A DNA stretch of 23,434 nt from positions 1-23,434 of the forward strand of contig JAKIUK010000064.1 in assembly GCA_021647585.1 (NCBI GenBank), in the 5' to 3' direction. The position numbers and the translations under genes are program-made. The number at the start of each line of letters is the position of its first letter. Position 1 is the stretch's first letter. Below are positions 16,261 through 23,295 of the stretch, in pieces. This stretch comes from Methylococcaceae bacterium (lineage in GTDB: Bacteria > Pseudomonadota > Gammaproteobacteria > Methylococcales > Methylomonadaceae). The notes beneath the pieces are model-generated. The model searched no databases. It saw nothing but the letters and a program-made list of their open reading frames with translations, and was not told where the DNA came from.

Positions 16261-16491
16261 ATGAAATTACAACCTCAGACAATCATGGTAGCAATCCAGA
16301 GTGTAGAAGCTGAAATAAGATTGCTAGACAAACAATTAGAAAGTGATGATGTTGAAAATGCAGCGGAACTTGAGCAAGTTCTAGTTAGTTATGATTTGGC
16401 TGCTGCAGATTTAAAAGCTTTTTACGAAGCAATGCTGGATCAATACAGTGAGTTACCAAGCTATGATACCCTAATCAATGCTGTTAACTAA
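16261..16491 (+). CDS. tsi2: Tsi2-like immunity protein
   Basis: 76 residues; P. aeruginosa Tsi2 is 77. The start at 16261 (MKLQPQTIMVAIQSVEAE) is preferred over an in-frame ATG at 16234, which lies inside the toxin reading frame, and it aligns with the Tsi2 start. AGAGG lies about nine bases upstream. Motifs recalled from Tsi2 are KPQTLMVAIQ, NAAELEQLLV-YDLAADDLK and a YS-LP-YD-LI ending; here they read NAAELEQVLVSYDLAAADLK and YSELPSYDTLI. Tsi2 is a small helical dimer that binds Tse2 in the cytoplasm. It begins two bases after the toxin stop codon, as in a toxin-immunity operon. The frame is intact although the toxin is dead, so it may still protect against Tse2-bearing neighbours. Confidence 0.9.
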   Translation: MKLQPQTIMVAIQSVEAEIRLLDKQLESDDVENAAELEQVLVSYDLAAADLKAFYEAMLDQYSELPSYDTLINAVN

Positions 16492-16660
16492 CAAACGCCT
16501 GCATTTGATCTCCGGCCATTGTCACCTTTTTTGCATAAAGCCGCAAAAATGGCACTAGTAGCCTATGTACTGGCCAACCAAAACAGGAAATAGTAGATGT
16601 TAGTCTTAAAAGTGGGCATAATGTTGAAAATTAAAAAAATGATCGCAAGGTTAGATTGAA

Positions 16661-16822
16661 CCTAGAAAAATCAGTTGGATCACGGATTCTAGCACAAGCT
16701 CTTGATTCCTCAGCACTTCAAAAAAATACCCGCTTAACCTATGGGTGAAGCTCAGATTTTTTTAAAGCACTGTGAAACCAATATCTTGCACTATAATTCC
16801 GCGCTCAACTGATTTTTCTAGG
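16661..16822 (-). mobile_element. MITE copy A
   Basis: 162 bp. The left end CCTAGAAAAATCAGTTGG (16661-16678) is matched by CAACTGATTTTTCTAGG at 16806-16822. It is flanked by TTGAA on both sides (16656-16660, 16823-16827), a 5-bp target duplication. Nearly identical to copy B and, in reverse, to copy D. The centre has a hairpin (complement of CTTCACC-CATTA-GGTTAAG, one mismatch) between A and T tracts. TATAAT at 16792-16797 points toward the gene starting at 16883 and could serve as its -10 box. It has no coding capacity. Confidence 0.85.
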
Positions 16823-16882
16823 TTGAATCTTTGTTTTTGGATTTTTCTACAGCCTCATCAGCGCAAATAACAAGGAGAAAAT

Positions 16883-17299
16883 ATGTCAGACATACCAAGC
16901 AATATAAACGGAGTAACTATTGAGTTCTCTTCATTAGTTAATAAAAGTGTTGACCCAAGAGTTGTTGATGCTTTGAAGTTGATTGTAAAAACAAACATAG
17001 CTACTAGTAAAGTACTAAGTAAGTTATATATTTCATCTGCTAATGACCAACACAAATCACCTAGTAGGTATGTTCAGGGAAAAGGAAAGGCTGTTGATAT
17101 TTCAAGAATCAATGACATGAAGCTTTTCTGTTTACTACAACAAAGATCCAGCGGTGAAGGCTATAGCAGATGCTATTCAAGACAAATTTGAAAAATACCA
17201 ACATCGAAGAGAAAACTTTGGACCTTACTTCAAAAAAAACTTGGAAAAACGCATGCTATGTCAGGTCATGGTGATCATATCCATTTATCTGTGAATTAA
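16883..17299 (+). pseudogene. Peptidase M15-like (peptidoglycan peptidase-type) gene, frameshifted twice
   Basis: AAGGAG at 16872-16877 precedes the ATG. The first frame gives NGVTIEFSSLVN, VDPRVVDALKLI and SRYVQGKGKAVDIS, then loses homology near the T-rich AAGCTTTTCTG (about 17119-17130). A +1 shift continues as VYYNKDPAVKAIADAIQDKF and FGPYFKK. At an A8 run (17232-17239) a -1 shift continues as KLGKTHAMSGHGDHIHLSVN and a TAA at 17297. The two shifts cancel, leaving a repaired length of about 138 residues. S-H-x-x-G-x-A-x-D and H-x-D-H-I-H are the zinc motifs of M15/VanY-like peptidases; here the first histidine appears as Y in SRYVQG, a further defect. A periplasmic peptidoglycan-cleaving effector is the likely ancestor, given the lipoprotein partner two bases downstream. 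Family call moderate; effector role is inference. Confidence 0.65.
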
Positions 17300-17301
17300 T
17301 T

Positions 17302-17796
17302 ATGTTTTCAAGAAATCTACTACCAACTCTATTTGTATTCTTATCCATATTTTTAACTGCATGTGCAAGTTCACCTGTAAATAAAACAAATGATATCAAC
17401 TTCAGTAAAATCCTCGCATTAGGCAAAGTTATTGAGGCAAATGAAATAAGAGCAGAGCATGAAATAGATTTGATTGTACGCTTATACGAAGTGCCAATTT
17501 TTGAAAATGATTGCTTTGTTGAAACACATGGGGTCTGTCAAAATCAGTATTATGTAGCAGTATCAACATATGATGAAAACCCAGAAACAAACATATTCAA
17601 AGTTTCACAGAGAGGTGTGTTAAGTAGTTTGGAGTGGGTGAAAGACGAAAAGGTTGATTATGTAAAGCTTGTTTTAAAGATGGATAAATATTCGAAGGAA
17701 GCAATAAATAACAATCCGGGCCTGTTTAATGTTAGTTCAGAACTTTTCATCGAATTAACGCCAAGGTCGATACATGAATCCACAAAAAAGCGCTAA
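17302..17796 (+). CDS. Lipoprotein, possible immunity partner of the M15-like gene
   Basis: 164 residues. The signal sequence MFSRNLLPTLFVFLSIFLTAC ends in the lipobox LTAC with the lipidated cysteine at 21; the next residue is A, which favours the outer membrane. The mature part is mixed alpha/beta and holds two more cysteines (about 71 and 79) that could form a disulphide. I recognise no named domain. It starts two bases after the stop of the broken M15-like gene, has no clear ribosome site of its own and was probably coupled to it. Immunity proteins to wall-targeting T6SS effectors act in the periplasm, so a lipoprotein in this place fits that role. The frame is intact. The immunity role is inferred from position, not from homology. 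Confidence 0.6.
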   Translation: MFSRNLLPTLFVFLSIFLTACASSPVNKTNDINFSKILALGKVIEANEIRAEHEIDLIVRLYEVPIFENDCFVETHGVCQNQYYVAVSTYDENPETNIFKVSQRGVLSSLEWVKDEKVDYVKLVLKMDKYSKEAINNNPGLFNVSSELFIELTPRSIHESTKKR

Positions 17797-17896
17797 CATC
17801 TTTATGACTGCCAAAAAGTCACATTTTTTGCTCGGAAACCTGGAATAAATTTAGCCGGTGGTGTACTTGCTATCTGAACGTGGCACACTGCAGGAG

Positions 17897-18271
17897 ATGA
17901 AATTGAAGAATGGTAAACAATGCCCTGAATGTGGACAAGTTAATGCTCTTGAACCTAGAAAAATCAGTTGGATCACAGATTCTAGCACAAGCTCTTGATT
18001 CCACAGCACCTCAAAAAAATGCCCGCTTAACCTAATGGGTGAAGCTCAGATTTTTTTAAAGCACTGTAAAACCAATATCTTGCACTATAATTCCGCGCCC
18101 AACTGATCTTTCTAGGTTGAAGCATTAACTTGTGGGAGATGCTGGGAGAACCTAGAAAAAACAACCGGTGCACCAGAAAATAACAGTATAAAAATTATAA
18201 AGGGAACAAAGGCGTTTCAGCAAAACTATGTAAGCATAGTCGTTATGAGTTTACTTAATTTGTTTATGTAG
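17897..18271 (+). pseudogene. Small zinc-ribbon protein gene split by MITE B
   Basis: The first 19 codons (MKLKNGKQCPECGQVNALE) end at the MITE. Removing the MITE and one TTGAA copy continues in frame as ALTCGRCWENLEKTTG and on to TAG at 18269-18271, for a 68-residue protein. Cysteines 9, 12, 23 and 26 form a CxxC..CxxC zinc ribbon, and the last residues (about 55-68) are hydrophobic and could be a membrane segment. As it stands the frame enters the MITE and stops after 16 more codons. AGGAG directly abuts the ATG, which is closer than usual, so an upstream start (GTG at 17858 or 17861) cannot be excluded. Function unknown. Confidence 0.65.
17954..18116 (-). mobile_element. MITE copy B, inside the zinc-ribbon gene
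   Basis: 163 bp. The left end CCTAGAAAAATCAGTTGG is at 17954-17971 and the right end CAACTGATCTTTCTAGG finishes at 18116. TTGAA at 17949-17953 and 18117-18121 is the target duplication. Excising the element and one TTGAA restores an open frame of 68 codons, which proves the boundaries better than the repeats alone. It shares the central terminator-like hairpin and a TATAAT-containing end with copy A. Confidence 0.9.
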
Positions 18272-18302
18272 CATTGAGAGTTACCTCTTTTGTTTTGATT
18301 AT

Positions 18303-18543
18303 CCTAGAAAAATCAGTTGGGTGCTAAATTCCATGCAAGTTCTTGAGTATCGTGTCTAATCAGGTCTATTCACACTCACCCATTTGGTGGGGAGGAAAAT
18401 CGCTCCATGGTTTTGTAAAAAATCTGGACGGAAAATCCTGCAGAATCACTCTTGATAAGGACTATGGCCATTATCTGCGAGTGATTATTTGTCTTTTCCG
18501 TCCAGATTTCCCACAAAATTCATGTCCAACTGATTTTTCTAGG
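18303..18543 (+). mobile_element. MITE copy C
   Basis: 241 bp with ends CCTAGAAAAATCAGTTGG (from 18303) and CCAACTGATTTTTCTAGG (to 18543), flanked by ATTAT at 18298-18302 and 18544-18548. Its core differs from A, B and D: AAATCTGGACGGAAAA (18420-18435) pairs perfectly with TTTTCCGTCCAGATTT (18494-18509), and within it AATCACTC/GAGTGATT and GATAA/TTATC close a 12-base loop GGACTATGGCCA. A related core is found in copy E. Open frames within it are incidental. Confidence 0.88.
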
Positions 18544-18548
18544 ATTAT

Positions 18549-18824
18549 GGATTCGACACCTATATTGTAGGAACTCTCTTCGAATCATGTCGAAGTGTCA
18601 GATTAAGTTGAAACTAATACATTTTACGCTATTACAGATAACCATCTCACAATCATTTCTTGTCGATATTATTATTCAAAAAAATGCTAACCGGGTAAGG
18701 ACTGGTTTCTCTCCAGCCCTCGCAACACCAAAAGAGGTAAGGAACCTACGTATAAAATCATACGATAAAAGCGTAAGAGATTTGTGTCTATGATTGATGA
18801 TGGTGACATTGATGAACTATATTT
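18549..18824. other. Gap between MITE C and pilT
   Basis: About 275 bases with no gene I can support. A 68-codon open frame at 18587-18793 has no recognisable features or ribosome site. No clear terminator for pilT is visible. Confidence 0.4.
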
Positions 18825-19862
18825 CTAGCGGAACATGTCTTTATTAACCGCCTTAGCCATAGCTGTTTTTGAAGTAATATAACCTTTGTCTACCTGTTCC
18901 TTAAGGTTTTGGTCCAGTGTCTGCATTCCATCTTTACGGCCTGTTTGAATGGCTGAGTACATTTGTGCAACTTTTGCTTCTCTGATCAAATTACGGATTG
19001 CGGGTGTGCCCACCATAATTTCATGTGCTGCAATTCGACCTCCGCCAATTTTTTTGAGTAATGACTGGGATATTACCGCTTGTAAAGATTCTGAAAGCAT
19101 CGCTCTTATCATGTCTTTTTCAGCGGCGGGAAAGACATCAATAATACGGTCAATTGTTTTTGCGGCAGAGGTAGTATGTAAAGTTCCAAAAACCAGGTGC
19201 CCAGTTTCCGCTGCCGTTAGGGCCAGTCGGATGGTTTCTAAATCTCTCATTTCACCGACAAGAATGATATCGGGATCTTCACGTAATGCAGAGCGTAAAG
19301 CGGCATTAAAACTTTGGGTGTCTCGATGAACCTCTCTTTGGTTAATCAAACATTTTTGGCTTTCATGCACAAATTCGATGGGGTCTTCTACGGTTAATAT
19401 ATGTGCATAATCATTGGTGTTGATAAAGTTTATCATTGCTGCCAGGGTTGTTGATTTACCTGATCCCGTGGGTCCGGTTACTAATATCATACCTCTGGGT
19501 ACTTTACAGAGTTCTTCAAAAAACCGAGGTGCTTTTATATCTTCCAGAGTCAGTACTTCAGAAGGAATCGTTCTGAATACTGCGGCTGCACCACGCTCCT
19601 GATTGAATGCATTAACACGAAAACGGGCAACGCCAGGTAATTCAAAAGAAAAATCAGTTTCCAGGAATTCTTCATAATCTTTACGTTGCTTATCATTCAT
19701 TATGTCATAAATCAGTGCATGGACTTCTTTATGGTCTAAAGCAGGTATGTTAATTCTACGAATATCGCCATCAACTCTGATCATTGGAGGAAGTCCCGAA
19801 GAAAGATGTAAATCAGAAGCTTTATTTTTAACTGAAAACGTTAATAATTCAGCAATGTCCAT
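18825..19862 (-). CDS. pilT: Type IV pilus retraction ATPase PilT
   Basis: 345 residues, the family's usual length. PilT is a hexameric cytoplasmic ATPase that disassembles type IV pili for twitching and DNA uptake. An N-terminal PAS-like domain (1-100, with SDLHLSSGLPPMIRVDGD) precedes the RecA-like core: Walker A GPTGSGKST at 130-138, Asp box near 158-162 (VEDPIEF), Walker B DPDIILVGEMRD at 197-207, His box GHLVFGTLHT at 221-230, and the PilT-specific AIRNLIREAK at 288-297, needed for retraction. It is divergent from yggS, an arrangement common in gammaproteobacteria. No pilU follows inside the window. Confidence 0.97.
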   Translation of the reverse strand: MDIAELLTFSVKNKASDLHLSSGLPPMIRVDGDIRRINIPALDHKEVHALIYDIMNDKQRKDYEEFLETDFSFELPGVARFRVNAFNQERGAAAVFRTIPSEVLTLEDIKAPRFFEELCKVPRGMILVTGPTGSGKSTTLAAMINFINTNDYAHILTVEDPIEFVHESQKCLINQREVHRDTQSFNAALRSALREDPDIILVGEMRDLETIRLALTAAETGHLVFGTLHTTSAAKTIDRIIDVFPAAEKDMIRAMLSESLQAVISQSLLKKIGGGRIAAHEIMVGTPAIRNLIREAKVAQMYSAIQTGRKDGMQTLDQNLKEQVDKGYITSKTAMAKAVNKDMFR

Positions 19863-19981
19863 AAAAAATCTCCAGCATGATTAAATCAATATAATGAATA
19901 TTCTTAATAACCATAGTTCAACTCTTTGCTTTTTTGAAGAGCTGATGTTTAATAGAGATTATTCTTTTTAGATATATTCAC

Positions 19982-20662
19982 ATGAACGACATAAAACAAA
20001 GATTCGAAAAAGTAAATCTTCAGATTCGGCAAGCAGAAGTTGCTGCCGGTCGAAGTAATGACAGTGTACAGCTATTAGCGGTCAGTAAAACCAAACCTGC
20101 TATAGATATTGCAAGAGCCTATCAAATGGGACAAAGACATTTTGCTGAGAGCTATTTACAGGAGGCTTTGAAAAAACAGCAAGCATTGGCTGCTTTTAAT
20201 ATTACTTGGCATTTTATAGGTCCGATTCAATCCAATAAGACTAAAGCCATTGCGACATATTTCAATTGGGTACATAGTGTTGATCGATTAAAAATTGCCA
20301 AGCGATTGAGTGAGCAAAGACCGGCTAATTTACCGGCATTAAATATTTGTTTGCAGGTTAATATTAGTGGTGAAGCATCAAAAGCCGGAGTAACGCTGGA
20401 ACAGTTACCCCAGCTTATTAGCGAAATGCGTGGTTTACCCAATATTCAATTGCGTGGGGTTATGGCTATTCCAGAACCTAAAACGGAGTATGAGAGCCAG
20501 AGACAACCTTTTAACCAGCTATATCATGCAGTTAAGCAATTGAATATGCCAGAACTGGATACCTTTTCTTTTGGCATGACTGCCGATTTAAAAGCAGCTA
20601 TTGCTGAAGGCTCAACCATAGTGCGGATAGGTACTGCATTGTTTGGTGCCAGGATGTATTAA
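19982..20662 (+). CDS. yggS: Pyridoxal-phosphate homeostasis protein YggS/PLPBP
   Basis: 226 residues, the normal length. It is a cytoplasmic fold-III PLP-binding protein without known catalytic activity that buffers free PLP and affects amino-acid balance. K36 in LLAVSKTKP is the PLP-linking lysine. WHFIGPIQSNK, LQVNISGEASKAG, LRGVMAIP and SFGMTADLKAAIAEGSTIVRIGTALFG are the family blocks; the last binds the PLP phosphate. Its last 65 bases are antisense to the end of the TauE/SafE gene. The usual proC neighbour is missing here. Confidence 0.95.
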   Translation: MNDIKQRFEKVNLQIRQAEVAAGRSNDSVQLLAVSKTKPAIDIARAYQMGQRHFAESYLQEALKKQQALAAFNITWHFIGPIQSNKTKAIATYFNWVHSVDRLKIAKRLSEQRPANLPALNICLQVNISGEASKAGVTLEQLPQLISEMRGLPNIQLRGVMAIPEPKTEYESQRQPFNQLYHAVKQLNMPELDTFSFGMTADLKAAIAEGSTIVRIGTALFGARMY

Positions 20663-21503
20663 TACAGTCCAGCACTGAAAACTGGGTTAATAAGAGTCTG
20701 ATACCCATTGCAAGTAAGAGTAGGGCAATTAAAGGGCGCAGTACTCTATCAGGTAGCTTTTTTCCAATGAGACTACCTAGGTATATTGCTGGTACGCCTC
20801 CGACCAGTAACCCAAACAGCAAACTAAAATCAACACTTCCAAAATGTAAATGCCCCAGACCTGCAATTGCGGTTAAGGGTACGGCATGAGCAATATCAGT
20901 ACCAACGATTGAGATGGAGGTTTTGCGAGGATAGAGCAAGAATAGAATTGCAGAACCAATTGCCCCTGCTCCTACCGAAGAAAGGGTAACTACAATACCT
21001 AATAAGCAACCACAAAGGATAGTGATTTGTGGTCTGAAGTCTCTTATAAAGTTAACTAACAAGCTATCCGCATGTTTAGAATGGATAAAAGCCAGCAAGT
21101 GATTTTTAATCAGAATAATAAAGGATGTCAAAATCAACATTACACTGAGTGTTGAAATGATAATGGCATCATAATTGAATCCTGATTGTTTTAAATGTTC
21201 CAGAATTGATATGGTGATCAAAGAACAGGGTACGCTGCCACTTCCTAGCAATAGAACTATTTTCCAATCCACAGTGCAATTTTTATGATGAAAATAAACG
21301 CCACTGCATTTAGTTAAAGCTGCATAGAGTAGGTCTGTGCCAACAGCGATAGCAGGTGTAATGCCGAACCCCAGAACTAAAATGGGGGTCATTAAAGAGC
21401 CGCCTCCAACGCCAGTCAGACCAATAATCAATCCAACCAGGGCGCCCGCAGCAATATGAATAAATTCCACGATAAATCCGTTTGTAAAAACAAAAGCATG
21501 CAA
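20598..21503 (-). CDS. TauE/SafE-type anion permease (probable sulfite/sulfonate exporter)
   Basis: 301 residues, about eight hydrophobic segments. The first half has GALVGLIIGLTGVGGGSLMTPIL and the second half the matching LLGIVVTLSSVGAGAIGSAIL; this internal duplication with a G-x-G-G-G motif is the TauE/SafE hallmark. Members export sulfite, sulfoacetate or related sulfur compounds; the substrate here is unknown. It is divergent from cysB with only 78 bases between starts, which suggests CysB-linked control. The last ~22 codons lie antisense to the yggS end, so the C-terminal tail (INTSWHQTMQYLSALWLSLQQ) may be an extension. The start is uncertain; a GTG start 12 codons in is possible. Confidence 0.85.
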   Translation of the reverse strand: MHAFVFTNGFIVEFIHIAAGALVGLIIGLTGVGGGSLMTPILVLGFGITPAIAVGTDLLYAALTKCSGVYFHHKNCTVDWKIVLLLGSGSVPCSLITISILEHLKQSGFNYDAIIISTLSVMLILTSFIILIKNHLLAFIHSKHADSLLVNFIRDFRPQITILCGCLLGIVVTLSSVGAGAIGSAILFLLYPRKTSISIVGTDIAHAVPLTAIAGLGHLHFGSVDFSLLFGLLVGGVPAIYLGSLIGKKLPDRVLRPLIALLLLAMGIRLLLTQFSVLDCINTSWHQTMQYLSALWLSLQQ

Positions 21504-21581
21504 ATATAACGGAAGTTCTATATATTTAAAAGAAATTTAAAAGTATATTGTTATTCCAAATAAAGATAAGAGGGCTTGGAA

Positions 21582-22562
21582 GTGAAATTGCAACAATTAC
21601 GCTATTTGTTTGAAATTGATAAACAGCAGCTCAATTTTTCCAGAGCTGCATCTTTTTTGTGTACATCTCAATCGGGAATTAGTAAACAAATTAAGTTATT
21701 AGAGCAGGAGCTTGGCGTTTTTTTGTTTAAAAGAAATGGTCGAAAAATAATTTCTATAACGCCGGCAGGGGAGAGAGTGCTAGAGCTGGCAAAAGAAGTA
21801 TTAAATACAGTCGATGATATTAAACGGACCGCAGAAGAGTTTACTGATAAACAAAAGTCTATAGTCATCGCAACAACGCATACTCAAGCCCGATATGTTT
21901 TACCCTTTTTTGTAGAACAGTTTTTATCAAAGTATCCTGATATTAATTTAAATATTCAACAAGGTACACCTGTGCAAGTAGCTACATTACTGGAACAAGG
22001 TGATGTGGACATTGCTATTGCCACAGAAGTTTTAGCCAGTCGTGAGACACTGGTTGCTATGCCGTGTTATCAATGGAGTCGAAGTGTTATTATCAAGACT
22101 GATCACCCTTTGGCAGGGGAAAAAACAATAGCGCTGGAAGAGATTGTTCAATATCCGATAATTACTTATGTACAAGGATTTACAGGGCGGTACCGACAGG
22201 ATGAAATTTTTAACAAATATCATTTACGGCCAAATATAGTTTTGACAGCTGTTGATGCTGATGTCATTAAAACCTATGTTCGGTTAGGTTTAGGTATTGG
22301 CATTATTGCTGAAATGGCATTTAGTACGGATCAGGATAATGATTTGTGTGCTTTGAATGTTGAACATTTGTTTGGTATTAGTACTAGTCTGATTGCTATA
22401 AAAAATAGCAAGTACATTAAGCCTTATGTGTATCCGTTTATTGAAATGTTTGCTCCTCACTTAACTCAAAGTTTAATCAGACAGGCTTTTGCCTGTGCCA
22501 ATTTAGAAGATAGGCAACAGTTATTTACAGGAATTTCCATTCCTAAGTGGCCATCGGTTTGA
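21582..22562 (+). CDS. cysB: LysR-type regulator CysB
   Basis: 326 residues from a GTG start. GTG at 21582 gives MKLQQLRYLFEI, matching the E. coli CysB start, and AGAGGG lies seven bases upstream; a TTG two codons earlier is less likely. The N-terminal winged helix (1-65) contains TSQSGISKQIKLLEQELG. The effector domain (about 90-300) keeps IATTHTQARYVLP, QGTPVQVATLLEQGDVDIAIATE, YPIITYVQGFTGR and VDADVIKTYVRLGLGIGIIA, all strongly CysB-like. CysB senses N-acetylserine/O-acetylserine and sulfur status and controls sulfur assimilation genes. It is divergent from the TauE/SafE permease, a plausible target. Confidence 0.93.
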   Translation: MKLQQLRYLFEIDKQQLNFSRAASFLCTSQSGISKQIKLLEQELGVFLFKRNGRKIISITPAGERVLELAKEVLNTVDDIKRTAEEFTDKQKSIVIATTHTQARYVLPFFVEQFLSKYPDINLNIQQGTPVQVATLLEQGDVDIAIATEVLASRETLVAMPCYQWSRSVIIKTDHPLAGEKTIALEEIVQYPIITYVQGFTGRYRQDEIFNKYHLRPNIVLTAVDADVIKTYVRLGLGIGIIAEMAFSTDQDNDLCALNVEHLFGISTSLIAIKNSKYIKPYVYPFIEMFAPHLTQSLIRQAFACANLEDRQQLFTGISIPKWPSV

Positions 22563-23050
22563 ATACTCTCTATCTATAAGGCATTGCTCAAATATGAGAT
22601 TATTGTGTGTTTAAATTGAAAAGGCTGTTACTTATTAACCCTGCCTATAGTGATTTTTGTGGCCAAACTTTTTTGTATAGTGTTCCAGTTAACAGAATGA
22701 ACAATCTGTTCTCAGCAGATTTGCATAATTTATGTTTTTAACTAAAAATAGAGAGAGGATTAACTGTTAAGCTATTAAACTCACTCATAAAAGTAGATTG
22801 TTTTTAGCATTTGAAGGAAGAAAATGTTATCCAGGTCTCAGTATTTATAGTGTAAGTTATAAGCAATAAATTTACTGCTAAACTTAGGGAGGTGGTAATA
22901 AATAATCATCAAAATATCATGTAGAATTATTATTTCTGTTTAAATTTTCTCAACAGGAGCATGGATATTCTACGTGACGACTGAGATGATTTAAACAGGG
23001 ATGAAAAAGCCAGTGAGATTGGATGATTATTTGTTTCCACTTCCCTTAAA
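22563..23050. other. Gap between cysB and MITE D
   Basis: About 490 AT-rich bases. I see no gene, tRNA, convincing terminator or riboswitch. Short open frames here lack ribosome sites and recognisable motifs. Confidence 0.4.
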
Positions 23051-23262
23051 CCTAGAAAGATCAGTTGGGCGCGAGATTATAGGGCAATCCATAGGTTTCA
23101 CAGTGCTTTGAAAAAATCTTAGCCTCACCCAGTCGGTTAGGTGGGCATTTTTTTGAAGTACAAGGATGTACTGAATGCAGATCATGCAGGAGCAATTATC
23201 TGTTAAGTTCTGTGGAATCAATGGGTTGTGCTAGAATCCGTGATCCAACTGATTTTTCTAGG
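23051..23262 (+). mobile_element. MITE copy D, upstream of the HDOD gene
   Basis: 212 bp with ends CCTAGAAAGATCAGTTGG (from 23051) and CCAACTGATTTTTCTAGG (to 23262), flanked by TTAAA at 23046-23050 and 23263-23267. Its sequence matches copies A and B in reverse orientation, with about 50 extra bases (around 23158-23207) that include ATGCAGGAGCAATT, also found in copy E. Its right edge is 33 bases before the next start codon. Confidence 0.88.
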
Positions 23263-23295
23263 TTAAACCCTATCTAAGCAATATTTGTATTTATA

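Noticed and set aside
16541..16608. LHKAAKMALVAYVLANQNRK open segment, possible transposase tail (IS110-like)
   Set aside because: Only about 20 residues in one frame and no second motif; the resemblance is too weak to call.
18151..18168. AACCTAGAAAAAACAACC as a sixth MITE end
   Set aside because: It is part of the zinc-ribbon reading frame once MITE B is removed (N-L-E-K-T-T), diverges after the first ten bases and has no partner end or duplication.
18343..18570. 75-codon open frame within copy C
   Set aside because: It consists of the MITE hairpin arms and ends in the terminal repeat, with no protein-like features.
22563..23050. Riboswitch or small RNA after cysB
   Set aside because: No conserved riboswitch core (for example GEMM or SAM motifs) and no stem plus T-tract terminator could be identified.
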